Origin: Rikenellaceae bacterium
GTDB lineage: Bacteria; Bacteroidota; Bacteroidia; Bacteroidales; Rikenellaceae
Reading direction: 5' to 3'
Length of the DNA stretch: 64,000 bases
NCBI GenBank assembly: GCA_015060105.1
Contig: SUZD01000007.1
Span: forward strand, 41,384 to 105,383
Position 1 is the stretch's first letter. Each line of letters opens with the position of its first letter. This document shows positions 8,853-18,030 of the stretch, in pieces. A program made the translations under genes and the position numbers. Under the pieces are notes generated by a model. The model saw only the letters and a list, made by a program, of their open reading frames with translations. It did no database searches and was not told the DNA's origin.

Positions 8853-9643
8853 ACGGCGATAGGTGCTTTAATGGTAGGATAGGGGTCATACTCTTCCAAA
8901 GTAAAATCCTCGTAACGGAAATCAAATAACGATTTCACCTCGGGATTCAACTTCATACGGGGCAACTTGCGCGGTGTACGCTCCAACTGTGTTGCCACTT
9001 GCTCCATATGGTTAAGGTAGATATGTGTATCGCCTAATGTATGCACAAATTCGCCGGGTTGCAATCCTGTAACTTGCGCAATCATCATTGTCAGCAAGGC
9101 GTAACTTGCGATGTTAAACGGCACTCCGAGGAATACATCGGCACTACGTTGATAGAGTTGGCACGATAATTTACCGTCAGCAACATAGAATTGGAATAGC
9201 GCGTGACACGGAGGCAGAGCCATATTATCGATATCAGCAACATTCCAAGCGCTAACCACCAAACGACGAGAGTTGGGATTATTGCGAATCTGCTCCACAA
9301 GTTGTGCAATTTGGTCAATATGACCGCCATCGGGGGTGGGCCAGCTACGCCATTGGTAACCGTAGATGTGGCCGAGATCACCATTCTCATCAGCCCACTC
9401 GTCCCAAATAGTTACCTTATTATCATGCAGATAACCAACGTTGGTATCGCCAGCCAAGAACCACAACAACTCGTGAATAATCGAACGCAGGTGAAGCTTC
9501 TTGGTTGTTAGCAACGGAAAACCTTCGCTCAAATCAAATCGCATCTGATGACCGAAGACACTCTTCGTTCCCGTACCCGTACGATCGCCTTTTATGGTAC
9601 CTTCGCTCATTATTCGGTTGAGCAAATCGAGATACTGTTTCAT
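8849..9643 (-). CDS. thyA: Thymidylate synthase
   Basis: 264 aa, matching the compact ThyA form. It makes dTMP from dUMP with methylenetetrahydrofolate. Motifs seen: [15 protein letters not shown] start, [29 protein letters not shown], the nucleophile region [13 protein letters not shown] with the catalytic Cys, [20 protein letters not shown], and [10 protein letters not shown]. The gene begins 4 bases after the LpxH-like gene and its last bases overlap folA, so it is internal to the operon. Confidence 0.98.
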   Translation of the reverse strand: MKQYLDLLNRIMSEGTIKGDRTGTGTKSVFGHQMRFDLSEGFPLLTTKKLHLRSIIHELLWFLAGDTNVGYLHDNKVTIWDEWADENGDLGHIYGYQWRSWPTPDGGHIDQIAQLVEQIRNNPNSRRLVVSAWNVADIDNMALPPCHALFQFYVADGKLSCQLYQRSADVFLGVPFNIASYALLTMMIAQVTGLQPGEFVHTLGDTHIYLNHMEQVATQLERTPRKLPRMKLNPEVKSLFDFRYEDFTLEEYDPYPTIKAPIAV

Positions 9644-9647
9644 TCTA

Positions 9648-10385
9648 TTATAGTTTTACTAATTTCATATTACCTTCGGCATCAAGCACAGCGTAATGCG
9701 GCTCCTCAATCCACTCTCCGAGGAATAATACGCGACTACGCTCGTTGAGAGGATAATCGACAGCCGTATGTATATGTCCAAAGACATAATAGTCTATCGG
9801 CAAACCTGTGTCGGCCCATTCACGCGCATATTGCACCAACAATTCGTCCTCACCTCGGAACTCCATTTTAATAGCTTTGGATTTGCGGCTATGTCCGCTC
9901 CACCAATGGCCAAAACGCATTGCCCAACCGGTCGGCACCAGATTACGGAATAGAAAGCGCGCCAAATTTGAGCGAAAAACACCATTCATAAGACGCAACA
10001 TAGGTTGGCCCTGTGTCTTGATATTATCTCCGTGAGCAACCATTATGGTTTTGCCGGCGTGCTTGACAAGCTCGCCTCGATAGTGCATAATCATACCACA
10101 CTCCTTCGCAAAATAGTCACGTACCCACATATCGTGGTTACCCGTAAAGAAATGCACCTTTATACCCGCATCAGTCATCTCGGCAATTTTACCGAGTGTA
10201 CGAGTAAAGCCGCGAGGTACAACCTGACTATATTCAAACCAAAAATCGAAGATGTCACCAACCAAATAGACCTCTTTGGCATCGTGACGGATAGATTCCA
10301 ACCACGCCGTAAAGACCCTCTCGCGAGCGTGATTATCCTGGTCCAATGTAAGACCTAAATGCGTATCTGATGCGAAATAAATCAT
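9648..10385 (-). CDS. LpxH-like UDP-2,3-diacylglucosamine diphosphatase family protein
   Basis: 245 aa calcineurin-like metallophosphoesterase. Two-metal motifs are complete: DTHLG near residue 7, GDIFDFWFE near 43, GNHDMW near 83, and VAHGDN followed by GHIHTAVD. The DFWFEY segment and overall length match the LpxH/LpxH2 group, which cleaves UDP-diacylglucosamine to lipid X in lipid A synthesis at the inner membrane face. Whether it is the main LpxH or a paralogue cannot be decided here. It is separated by 5 bases from the upstream lipoprotein gene and by 4 bases from thyA, so it is cotranscribed. Confidence 0.85.
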   Translation of the reverse strand: MIYFASDTHLGLTLDQDNHARERVFTAWLESIRHDAKEVYLVGDIFDFWFEYSQVVPRGFTRTLGKIAEMTDAGIKVHFFTGNHDMWVRDYFAKECGMIMHYRGELVKHAGKTIMVAHGDNIKTQGQPMLRLMNGVFRSNLARFLFRNLVPTGWAMRFGHWWSGHSRKSKAIKMEFRGEDELLVQYAREWADTGLPIDYYVFGHIHTAVDYPLNERSRVLFLGEWIEEPHYAVLDAEGNMKLVKL

Positions 10386-10390
10386 CGGTA

Positions 10391-11542
10391 CTATTGCAGC
10401 ATTTCGTAAAGTTGGGTGACAAGTTCCTGACCGAACAAGTTTTTGGCAACCATATTACCCTCGCCATCAATCATGAAATTCGACGGAAGAGATGTAATAT
10501 TATAGGCATTGTATGCCGGACACGATGCGCCTCGGAAGTCACACAGACTATACCAAGGCAATTTTTGATTCTGCACAGCATTTACCCATGTAGGTTTCGA
10601 GGTGTCAAGCGATATTTGATAAACCTCGAAGCCCAACTTTTTATACTCTTCGTATATGGCTTTAAGTTCGGCATTACTTGTTGCCGAATCAGGCATATCT
10701 GCACGCCAGAAATAAACAAGTGTTGCTTTATTTTTGGCTACGATGTCGGCCAAATCAATCTTCTGACCATATATATTGGGAAGTGATACGGGAGGGAATC
10801 CAACCGGATTTGCCAATTGTTCCGACAACTCTGTTTGCAGCTTTCTTTGCTCCTCCATACGTTTAATATCACGTTGTAATGCGGTCAGATATCGCGAAGA
10901 AGGGTAGTTGACACTTACAGAATCTGCCACCATACGATAATAAACAATATCGCCCTCGCCATTGAAGAGAATGTCATCTCCGGGCAGGCGTTGATACAAG
11001 GCATAAAGTCCCGCCAACGACGAAGCATTACGCACGATGAAACCTATATGCTCGCGTTTAATTTCGTAATATTTCTTGATATAGCTTTCGGTTAATGTCT
11101 GACGTTTTGCCTCTTCTTTCTCCTCCATATACTGTTTCGACAAATCGGCAAGCGCAGTAGCACCTTCGGCCAAAAGCGCACTAACTTGTTGTACAGCCTC
11201 GGATTCAGCCGAGCCCTCGATACGATAGTTTTGTGCCAAACGTCCCATTGATGTAAGGACAATGTCCTCACCGGGAGATACAATCACCGGAATAAACTCC
11301 TCACCACAACGAATGTTATAAATCGATGTCTGCTTGTCGGCAAGTTTAATATCGAACTCAAATGCGCCTTTATCATCGGTCTTGGTCGAGTCGATGATTG
11401 TCATCGCGCCGGGCATTATACTTTCGAGGTAGATTGTTGTATTGGTTTTGTCGGCGAACGCACCTTCGATATTTGCCTTTTGGTTATTACAAGCAAAAAG
11501 CAATGTCGTCATCGCCAATATTGCAATATGGTTACGCTTCAT
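10391..11542 (-). CDS. Thioredoxin-fold lipoprotein (DUF4369/TlpA-like) lacking the CxxC motif
   Basis: 383 aa with a lipoprotein signal (hydrophobic core and lipobox LLFAC, Cys18). Residues about 25-115 look like the DUF4369 N-terminal domain, followed by a helical linker (120-240) and a C-terminal thioredoxin/AhpC-like domain (245-383). Such proteins normally carry WCxxC for periplasmic disulfide chemistry. Here the strand LVYFW is followed by RADMPDS, so both cysteine positions (280 and 283) are Arg and Met. The SLPSNFMI cis-proline loop is kept. Two other cysteines occur in LCDFRGASC. Inference: a binding or structural role, or use of the other cysteines. First gene of the operon with the LpxH-like gene, thyA and folA. 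Confidence 0.82.
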   Translation of the reverse strand: MKRNHIAILAMTTLLFACNNQKANIEGAFADKTNTTIYLESIMPGAMTIIDSTKTDDKGAFEFDIKLADKQTSIYNIRCGEEFIPVIVSPGEDIVLTSMGRLAQNYRIEGSAESEAVQQVSALLAEGATALADLSKQYMEEKEEAKRQTLTESYIKKYYEIKREHIGFIVRNASSLAGLYALYQRLPGDDILFNGEGDIVYYRMVADSVSVNYPSSRYLTALQRDIKRMEEQRKLQTELSEQLANPVGFPPVSLPNIYGQKIDLADIVAKNKATLVYFWRADMPDSATSNAELKAIYEEYKKLGFEVYQISLDTSKPTWVNAVQNQKLPWYSLCDFRGASCPAYNAYNITSLPSNFMIDGEGNMVAKNLFGQELVTQLYEMLQ

Positions 11543-11561
11543 AGTTCAAGTTAAATGTATG

Positions 11562-11569
11562 CAAATATA
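11562..11569 (-). promoter_or_regulatory. -7 promoter element of the lipoprotein-lpxH-thyA-folA operon
   Basis: Minus strand TATATTTG, a perfect TAnnTTTG element whose last base is 19 bases from the start codon at 11542. No exact -33 TTTG at the standard distance. Confidence 0.6.
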
Positions 11570-11630
11570 CGTTTTTTTGTATAAATAAACGTACTATTCA
11601 CCTATCAAAGTATATTTCGGGGTAGTGCTA

Positions 11631-12278
11631 CTAATGTCGAGGTGATTGTCGTTGTTGTTTCTTGAAGTTTTTTGCACCGTTTTTCTTGGCACCATTGCGT
11701 TTGACATAGCCCGTATTGCGCTGTTTGTAGTCGCTTTTGAGGTTATTTATAGCAACCTCATCAACCTCAATATCATTTTTGGACAGTCGCTTTATATCTT
11801 TAATGATAAGTTCGTTATTGGGGTGCTCCTGATTATACTCATAGCTCTTGGCACGCATATATCGAGCGACATTTCCGATTGCGACATCTCGCGCTTGTGT
11901 ATCCTTCGACTGCTCAATCTGACAAATTATACGTTGAATGTATTTGCCATAGTGTTTGAGTTTAATCTGCTTGCTCGGATATTTCAACGGTTTGGGAGCC
12001 GGATTGAACGAATCGGCCGCAGGCATAGGGTATGGCGAATCCACATCTAACTGATAGTCAGACATAATAAATAAGTGGTCCCATAATTTGCGGTTAAAAT
12101 CAGCCGAGTCGCGCAACGTGGGATTGACATTTCCCATCACACCGACTACGATGTATGCTTGTTGTGTGCGTTGAGCGCGATCCTCAATGGTGAGCAGGTA
12201 ATCTACCATATCGTGGATATGACGACCATACTCGGGCAGGCGCAATTTTTGCCTTTCAAAAGTGTGTTTTTTCAACAT
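11631..12278 (-). CDS. DUF4290 domain-containing protein
   Basis: About 215 aa, cytoplasmic, no signal or membrane segment. The N-terminal part (LPEYGRHIHDMVDYLL, then VVGVMGNVNP and FNRKLWDHLFIMSDY) is the conserved core of DUF4290, a Bacteroidota family of unknown function. The C-terminal 60 residues are rich in Lys, Arg, Asn and Gln (NGAKKNGAKNFKKQQRQ), which suggests nucleic-acid or ribosome contact; this is inference only. The frame is open to a GTG at 12317, but ATG 12278 (MLKKHTFERQKL) directly before the conserved core is preferred. It is transcribed from the shared control region with the sigma-54 activator at 12481. Confidence 0.8.
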   Translation of the reverse strand: MLKKHTFERQKLRLPEYGRHIHDMVDYLLTIEDRAQRTQQAYIVVGVMGNVNPTLRDSADFNRKLWDHLFIMSDYQLDVDSPYPMPAADSFNPAPKPLKYPSKQIKLKHYGKYIQRIICQIEQSKDTQARDVAIGNVARYMRAKSYEYNQEHPNNELIIKDIKRLSKNDIEVDEVAINNLKSDYKQRNTGYVKRNGAKKNGAKNFKKQQRQSPRH

Positions 12279-12436
12279 ATAAGAGTGTTGTATAGGTTGG
12301 TGTGAGAGGCTTTGCACAAAAGAGCTGTTTCTTGATGCAATTAGCCCTCTACAATAATGACAACGGTTTAGTTTGGGATATCAGAAACCCATTACAGGCC
12401 GTTGTGCTTAATTTCTTTGAATAAGATTTGTTTGTC

Positions 12437-12454
12437 TAACTTTGGACAAAGTTA
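12437..12454. promoter_or_regulatory. Palindrome formed by two face-to-face -7 elements
   Basis: TAACTTTG (12437-12444) and its exact reverse complement CAAAGTTA (12447-12454) are separated by GA, giving an 18-base dyad. Each half is a perfect -7 element for opposite directions. For the minus direction a CTTG -33 match (12474-12477) lies at a 19-base spacing; for the plus direction TTTG (12416-12419) lies at 17. The plus element is 36 bases before the sigma-54 activator start. Confidence 0.6.
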
Positions 12455-12480
12455 ATGCTATTTTTTAAATTGTCAAGTAA

Positions 12481-13623
12481 ATGTTGAGAGTTTTAATCGT
12501 TGATGGCCTTCGTGCCGTTCGGAATCAATTGAGTGAAAGATTATCTTTCGAGGGATATACAATCGATACTGTCGAAAGTATTGAAGAGTGTTCCAAGTTT
12601 GGTGCCGAATCTCGTTATGATGTGACATTGTGCGACTCGGCCGAAGTTGGGCAACGGTTAGGTATCCCATTTATTGTGGTTGCACACAATTCGTCGGTCG
12701 ATACGATTATCACGGCCTTCCGCCGAGGCGCCTACGATGTTGTCCCTATGCCCGTCGATATGAATATTATTTTGGACGCATTGCGACGACTTGCTACACA
12801 AATCGAACAACGCATACCAGAGCCCGTTCGCGCCGTTAGATGCAAACATACATTTAGTGTGGATCCGATTGTTGGCGACTCCACTCCGATACGACGAGTC
12901 AAATACCTTATTGACCGAGTTGCGCCCTCCGAAGCACGGGTGTTGGTGGTGGGGCCAAACGGAACAGGAAAAGAGTTGGTTGCTCGTTGGTTGCACGAGA
13001 AGAGTAGCCGCAGCGGAGGTCCATTTGTCGAGGTAAACTGCGCTGCCATTCCTTCGGAATTGATCGAAAGCGAACTATTCGGGCACGAAAAGGGTGCTTT
13101 TACTTCGGCCATCAAACAACGTCGGGGTAAGTTTGAGCAGGCCAATGGCGGAACGCTTTTTATGGACGAGATTGGCGATATGAGCCTTTCGGCACAAGCC
13201 AAAGTGTTACGAGCACTTCAAGAGCGTAAAATAAGCCGAGTTGGAAGCGACAAGGATTTGGACGTTGATGTGAGAATTATCGCTGCAACCAACAAAAATC
13301 TTCCCGAAGAGATTCAACAGGGGCATTTTCGCGAGGATCTCTATCATCGTTTGAGTGTAATCGTCATCTCCGTTCCGCCACTCAAAGAGCGTCTTGACGA
13401 TATTCCACAACTTGTAGCATATTTCGCCGACAAAATTTGTGAGGAGTATGCCATACCTGTTAAGCGTATCGACACAGAGGCGATCGCGTTACTTAAACAG
13501 ATGCCTTGGCGAGGCAATATTCGGGAGTTGCGCAATGTTATAGAACGACTTATAATATTAAGTGGCGAACAGATTACAGCCGAAGATGTTCGTATGTATG
13601 TAGAAAGCCCTGCGTTCGCCTAA
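12481..13623 (+). CDS. Sigma-54 activator ATPase with degenerate receiver and no DNA-binding domain
   Basis: 380 aa. Residues 1-110 resemble a response-regulator receiver; Asp52 (LCDS) could be the phosphorylation site, but the acidic pair is reduced to VDG and the conserved Lys is replaced (VPMPVD). Residues 128-370 are a sigma-54 AAA+ domain: Walker A GPNGTGKE (158-165), loop GAFTSA (205-210; the usual motif is GAFTGA), Walker B LFMDEIGD, sensor R-finger region FREDLYHRL. The protein stops just after the AAA+ lid (PWRGNIRELRNVIERL), so the Fis-type helix-turn-helix is absent. Similar proteins with GAFTSA occur widely in Bacteroidota. It may act from solution or through a partner. Single-gene unit facing DUF4290. 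Confidence 0.88.
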   Translation: MLRVLIVDGLRAVRNQLSERLSFEGYTIDTVESIEECSKFGAESRYDVTLCDSAEVGQRLGIPFIVVAHNSSVDTIITAFRRGAYDVVPMPVDMNIILDALRRLATQIEQRIPEPVRAVRCKHTFSVDPIVGDSTPIRRVKYLIDRVAPSEARVLVVGPNGTGKELVARWLHEKSSRSGGPFVEVNCAAIPSELIESELFGHEKGAFTSAIKQRRGKFEQANGGTLFMDEIGDMSLSAQAKVLRALQERKISRVGSDKDLDVDVRIIAATNKNLPEEIQQGHFREDLYHRLSVIVISVPPLKERLDDIPQLVAYFADKICEEYAIPVKRIDTEAIALLKQMPWRGNIRELRNVIERLIILSGEQITAEDVRMYVESPAFA

Positions 13624-13634
13624 AAACGCAGGGC
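13607..13634. terminator. Hairpin overlapping the end of the sigma-54 activator gene
   Basis: Stem GCCCTGCGTT (13607-13616) pairs with AACGCAGGGC (13625-13634); the loop contains the TAA stop codon. It lies between two convergent genes, the activator and galE. T-runs are short on both sides, so its strength as a terminator is uncertain. Confidence 0.65.
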
Positions 13635-13659
13635 CTTCAAAAATACTATATGTGCTTAA

Positions 13660-14682
13660 CTACAAACCGCGAACTCGTTTTTCCCACTCCCAAGCACATT
13701 TGAGAGTATCATCGAGCGAACGCTCTGCTTTCCAACCGAGTTCCGTCTCGGCCAAAGTGGTATCTGCCCACACCGACTCAACATCACCGGGACGACGACC
13801 AACAATCTTGTAATTAAGTTTCAGATTATTAACCTTCTCGAATGTATTAACCAACTCCAATACCGAAACAGCGCGACCCGTACCAATATTGAAAATCTCG
13901 TAACGCTCCTTATTCTTACCATCAAGCATACGGCTAACAGCTGTAACGTGTGCCTTTGCCAAGTCCACAACATCGATATAGTCACGCAAGCACGAACCGT
14001 CAGGAGTATTATAATCGTCACCAAATACGCTCAAACACTCACGCACACCTGCGGCAGTTTGAGTAATAAAAGGCACAAGGTTGTTGGGTACACCTTTGGG
14101 CAACTCACCAATGAGCGCCGAGGGGTGTGCTCCGATGGGGTTGAAGTAACGCAATGCAATACCTTTAAGCGAAGCCGATGCGGCAACGGTATCACGCAAA
14201 ATATCTTCGCACATCTGTTTGGTATTACCATAAGGCGATGTTGCAGGTTTACGGGGCGTTTGCTCTGTTGCTGGCAATACATCAGGTTGGCCATAAACCG
14301 TTGCCGACGACGAGAATACGATGTTATCCACACCAAACTTTGCAGCAGTTTGCAACAAAGTTACAAAGGTCTCAACGTTATTTGAGTAGTATTTAAGAGG
14401 CTCTGCAACCGACTCACCTACGGCTTTGAAAGCGGCAAAGTGAATGACTGCGTCAATCTTGTAGTCGCTGAACAGTTTTTCCATAGCCTCACGATCAAGG
14501 CAGTTCATCTCTACAAAAGGAATCTCTTTGCCTGTGATGGCACGAACACCCTCGACACCGCTCATATCGGAGTTAGAAAGGTCGTCTGCAATTACTACAT
14601 CATAACCGGCAGCTGTCAGTTCGACTGTGGTATGCGAGCCAATATATCCCGCACCTCCGGTAACCAATACACATTTACTCAT
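13660..14682 (-). CDS. galE: UDP-glucose 4-epimerase
   Basis: 340 aa extended short-chain dehydrogenase, standard GalE length. It interconverts UDP-glucose and UDP-galactose with bound NAD. Motifs: VLVTGGAGYIGSHTTVEL at the N terminus, IHFAAFKAVGESV, FSSSATVYG, the catalytic Tyr/Lys in SPYGNTKQMCED, RYFNPIGAHPS, and GRRPGDVESVWADTT. The frame extends to 14751, but ATG 14682 (MSKCVLVTGG) gives the normal N terminus and lies 13 bases after the ABC permease stop. It therefore appears to be the last gene of the leuA-leuB-ABC-galE run. Confidence 0.96.
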   Translation of the reverse strand: MSKCVLVTGGAGYIGSHTTVELTAAGYDVVIADDLSNSDMSGVEGVRAITGKEIPFVEMNCLDREAMEKLFSDYKIDAVIHFAAFKAVGESVAEPLKYYSNNVETFVTLLQTAAKFGVDNIVFSSSATVYGQPDVLPATEQTPRKPATSPYGNTKQMCEDILRDTVAASASLKGIALRYFNPIGAHPSALIGELPKGVPNNLVPFITQTAAGVRECLSVFGDDYNTPDGSCLRDYIDVVDLAKAHVTAVSRMLDGKNKERYEIFNIGTGRAVSVLELVNTFEKVNNLKLNYKIVGRRPGDVESVWADTTLAETELGWKAERSLDDTLKCAWEWEKRVRGL

Positions 14683-14695
14683 AATTGAAAATATT

Positions 14696-16009
14696 TTAGT
14701 TTTTGTATTTAATCCATTTGTAAAGTTCGCCAAAACCAACTCTCTTACCATAGGTAAGGATTCCCGTCTTATAGATACGTCCCGCTAATTGCACCACGAC
14801 TACAAATGTAGCATACAACAGTGCCAAGGACAATACAATCTCCCACATAGGAACGCCATAAGGAATACGGGCAATCATTACAATAGGGGAGGTAAACGGT
14901 ATCAAACTTCCCCACAACGCAATAGAGCCTTCGGGGTCGCTCATAGCGATAAACATAACTATCAATCCCGCGATAATCGGCATAGTAACTAATGCCTCCA
15001 ACTGATTGGAACTATGTGCATCATCACAAGCGCTACCAACCGCTGCAAACATCGCCGCATATAGCAAATAGCCACCGACAAAGAGCAAAACGAAACAAGC
15101 CGCCAAACCAAGCGAATATATCGGATTCATAATCATTCCGATTGCTTGTGACGAATTTGCCACATCGCCCATCATAAGCATATTGCTTGCCGAAACCAAT
15201 TCTGCCGAATCCCAGACCTCTCTCGGCATCAACCCATTCATAATTGCACCACCCAAGACTCCAATCACAACTATCCATATTGCAATTTGTGTTAGGGCGA
15301 CATAGGCGACACCTATGATTTTACCCATCATCAACTCGAATGGCTTAACGCTTGAAACCATCACTTCGAGCACTCGGTTACTCTTCTCCTCGATGACGCC
15401 ATACATCACCTGTGCACCATATTTCAGCACAAGGATATACATCACAAAACCAAACAGATAAGCAAGTATATATGCAACAATACTTGAAGTACTTGTTTCG
15501 ACGCCATAGTCGTCTATGACAAAACTTCCAATCTGTATTTTACTCTCGACATTGGCGAGTATTTCATCGAGGTTTTCAATGTTGTAACCTTTCAGTTTTT
15601 CGTTTTCGACAATCCTTTTGATATCGTGCGAAATAATATGTTCGACATCTATCGTAAGGGGCGAAAATGAATACAATTGTACATCGCTACCATCATTGAG
15701 AATATTTGAGCCTATCAACAAAATGCCCCAATCCTCCTCGCTATGATGATATTTTAGTTCGTCAATATTTTGCTTCTTGCTCTGCTTATATATAATATTG
15801 GAGTGGCTTTGCAAATTGGGTGCGACGACACCACTTTGGTCGATTACGGTAATCTGTTTCGTACCATCGGGTTTATGTTCCACCAGCCAACAAGCAAGCA
15901 GAGTTATGCCCAACAATAGGATAGGGGTGAGGATAGTCGTAATAACGAAACTGCGTTTACGCACTCTCTCACGCCACTCGCGGCCTGCTATGATTCCGAT
16001 TTTACCCAT
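14696..16009 (-). CDS. ABC-2 type transporter permease (NatB-like)
   Basis: 437 aa. Architecture of the NatB/ABC-2 exporter permeases: a short cytoplasmic start (GREWRERVRKRSFVITTILTP), one membrane helix (about 20-45), a long extracytoplasmic domain (45-165), then five or six helices (about 175-415). The segment YGAQVMYGVIEEKSNRVLEVMVSSVKPFELMMGKIIG is characteristic. It should pair with the ATPase whose gene overlaps its start by 8 bases. Family members export sodium or unknown compounds; the substrate is not evident. Confidence 0.88.
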   Translation of the reverse strand: MGKIGIIAGREWRERVRKRSFVITTILTPILLLGITLLACWLVEHKPDGTKQITVIDQSGVVAPNLQSHSNIIYKQSKKQNIDELKYHHSEEDWGILLIGSNILNDGSDVQLYSFSPLTIDVEHIISHDIKRIVENEKLKGYNIENLDEILANVESKIQIGSFVIDDYGVETSTSSIVAYILAYLFGFVMYILVLKYGAQVMYGVIEEKSNRVLEVMVSSVKPFELMMGKIIGVAYVALTQIAIWIVVIGVLGGAIMNGLMPREVWDSAELVSASNMLMMGDVANSSQAIGMIMNPIYSLGLAACFVLLFVGGYLLYAAMFAAVGSACDDAHSSNQLEALVTMPIIAGLIVMFIAMSDPEGSIALWGSLIPFTSPIVMIARIPYGVPMWEIVLSLALLYATFVVVVQLAGRIYKTGILTYGKRVGFGELYKWIKYKN

Positions 16010-16928
16010 TCTGCTGCTCTGTTACGGCGCTTATAAATATATCGTTCATATTTGGAACAACCTCTGACAACGACACTATATCAACCTCGTCGTTTATGCG
16101 TGTAATCACTGGGCGCAATGCATTTTTGTCGGACAAACGGAAGCGAAGTTTTGATTCGCCAAAGCCCTCTTCACATTGCAGTACGGTAGCCCAAGGAGTC
16201 ATGGCTGTCAAGAGTCTGCGTTCATTTCCTTTAAATCGCAGTTCATAAACATCTGTTCCGTGTTGATGACGAATATCCTCTATTCGCCCCGACATCACCA
16301 CACGTGACTTGTCAAGTAAGGTGATATGCTCACACATCTCCTCGACTGACGTCATATCGTGTGTCGACAGAATAATTGTAGTACCCTCCTCGCTTAATCT
16401 CTGAATCTCCTGCTTGAACAAATCGGCATTCACGGGGTCAAAACCACTAAATGGCTCGTCAAAAATCAGTAATTCAGGTTTGTGCAAAACAGTTGTAATG
16501 AACTGCACCTTTTGCGCCATACCTTTGCTCAACTCTGCGACAGACTTATTCCACCAGCCCTCGATACCGAACTTTGCAAACCACATTTTAAGTTCACGAG
16601 TAGCATCGTTACGCGACATTCCTTTCAATCGCGCAAAGTAAATCGCCTGCTCGGCTACTTTCATTCCCTTATACAGACCTCGCTCCTCGGGCATATATCC
16701 GATTCGGGCAACATCTGCCGGGGATAGGGGGCGGCCATAAAAAAAGACAGAGCCACTATCGGGAGTCGTTATTCTGTTGATAATCCGAAGCAGAGTGGTC
16801 TTGCCCGCACCATTAGGCCCGAGCAGACCATAAATCTCTCCTCGTTTTATCTCTGCCGAAACATCATTCAGTACCGTTTGGTCACCGAAGTGTTTGCAGA
16901 TATGTTCAACTCTCAAAACAGGCTCCAT
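16002..16928 (-). CDS. ABC transporter ATP-binding protein (NatA-like)
   Basis: 308 aa. Walker A GPNGAGKTT, Q-loop region GYMPEERGLYKGM, signature ELSKGMAQKVQ, Walker B LLIFDEPFSGFDP and switch His STHD are all present, followed by a C-terminal extension (about 220-308) typical of ABC-2 exporter ATPases. The PEERGLY sequence is usual for NatA-type subunits. The frame opens at 17021 but that would run into leuB; ATG 16928 (MEPVLRVEHICKHFG) starts the domain correctly and is 25 bases after the leuB stop. The downstream permease start overlaps its end, so both are made together. Confidence 0.92.
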   Translation of the reverse strand: MEPVLRVEHICKHFGDQTVLNDVSAEIKRGEIYGLLGPNGAGKTTLLRIINRITTPDSGSVFFYGRPLSPADVARIGYMPEERGLYKGMKVAEQAIYFARLKGMSRNDATRELKMWFAKFGIEGWWNKSVAELSKGMAQKVQFITTVLHKPELLIFDEPFSGFDPVNADLFKQEIQRLSEEGTTIILSTHDMTSVEEMCEHITLLDKSRVVMSGRIEDIRHQHGTDVYELRFKGNERRLLTAMTPWATVLQCEEGFGESKLRFRLSDKNALRPVITRINDEVDIVSLSEVVPNMNDIFISAVTEQQNG

Positions 16929-16953
16929 CAGCCACAAAAAGTGTTTTGCGCGT

Positions 16954-18015
16954 TTAGATTTGGCTTGCGATGTACTCGCCAACCTCCGAAGTTGAGTAGC
17001 ACTTCTCGCCCTTTTGAGCAAGGTCCTCGGTCACGACACCCTCAGTCAAAGCCTTATCCACCGCTTTACGAACAGCTGCACCCTCCTCTGTGAGACCTAC
17101 GTGTTCGAGCAACATAGCTGCCGAAAGGATTGTCGCCATCGGGTTTGCAATGTTCTTGCCTGCTGCTTGGGGATACGAACCGTGAATAGGCTCAAACAAA
17201 GCAACTTTCGAGCCGATACTTGCCGAAGGAAGCATACCAAGCGAGCCACTGATTACACTTGCCTCGTCGGTCAAAATATCGCCAAACATATTCTCGGTAA
17301 CAACCACATCGAAATATGTCGGTTGGCGAATGATTTGCATCGCAGCATTATCAACGAACATATAGTCGAGTTTGATATTGGGGTACTCGGGGGCAATACC
17401 TTGTGCAACCTCTCTCCACAAACGCGAAGTCTCCAATACGTTTGCTTTATCCACAACGGTCAAGTGACCACGACGTTTGCCTGCCAAGTCAAAAGCCAAA
17501 CGAACAATGCGGTCAATCTCCTCGCGAGTATATTTACAAGTATCAACAGCGTAGGTGTTAGCCTCGTCACGACCTTGCGGCTCGCCAAAATACATACCGC
17601 TGGTCAATTCGCGCACGCATACGAAATCGGCTCCATCAACAACCTCCTTTTTAAGTGGCGAGCGGTCTGCCAACGATGCGAACAGTTGAATGGGGCGCAA
17701 ATTTGCGAACAAGCCCAATTTCTTACGCATAGCCAACAAGCCTTGCTCGGGGCGCACCTTCGATGTGGGGTTATTATCATATTTGGGGTCGCCAATGGCA
17801 CCGAACAAAACTACATCATTTGCCAAGCAAATCTCGTGAGTCTCATCGGGGTAGGGGTTACCTGTTGCATCAATAGCGCAAGCACCTACCAACGCTTTGG
17901 TATATGTGAATTTGTGGCCAAACTTCGCTTCAACGGCATTCAATACGCCTACGGCTTGGTCGATAATCTCGGGTCCGATACCATCGCCCGGGAGCAAAGC
18001 AATTTTCAGTTCCAT
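16954..18015 (-). CDS. leuB: 3-Isopropylmalate dehydrogenase
   Basis: 353 aa, standard length. It oxidatively decarboxylates 3-isopropylmalate in leucine synthesis, using NAD and a divalent metal. Seen: [13 protein letters not shown] at the N terminus, the substrate-binding [21 protein letters not shown] region, [43 protein letters not shown], and the NAD loop [22 protein letters not shown]. It begins 15 bases after leuA. leuC and leuD, which supply its substrate, are not in this window. Confidence 0.97.
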   Translation of the reverse strand: MELKIALLPGDGIGPEIIDQAVGVLNAVEAKFGHKFTYTKALVGACAIDATGNPYPDETHEICLANDVVLFGAIGDPKYDNNPTSKVRPEQGLLAMRKKLGLFANLRPIQLFASLADRSPLKKEVVDGADFVCVRELTSGMYFGEPQGRDEANTYAVDTCKYTREEIDRIVRLAFDLAGKRRGHLTVVDKANVLETSRLWREVAQGIAPEYPNIKLDYMFVDNAAMQIIRQPTYFDVVVTENMFGDILTDEASVISGSLGMLPSASIGSKVALFEPIHGSYPQAAGKNIANPMATILSAAMLLEHVGLTEEGAAVRKAVDKALTEGVVTEDLAQKGEKCYSTSEVGEYIASQI

Positions 18016-18030
18016 ATCTTTTTGTTATTT

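Noticed and set aside
11650..11680. TGGCAC...TGC sequence as a sigma-54 (-24/-12) promoter
   Set aside because: The spacing between GG and GC is too short (7 instead of 10 bases) and it lies inside the DUF4290 coding region.
13660..14751. Longer galE start at 14751
   Set aside because: It overlaps the end of the ABC permease and precedes the conserved Rossmann start by 23 unconserved residues.
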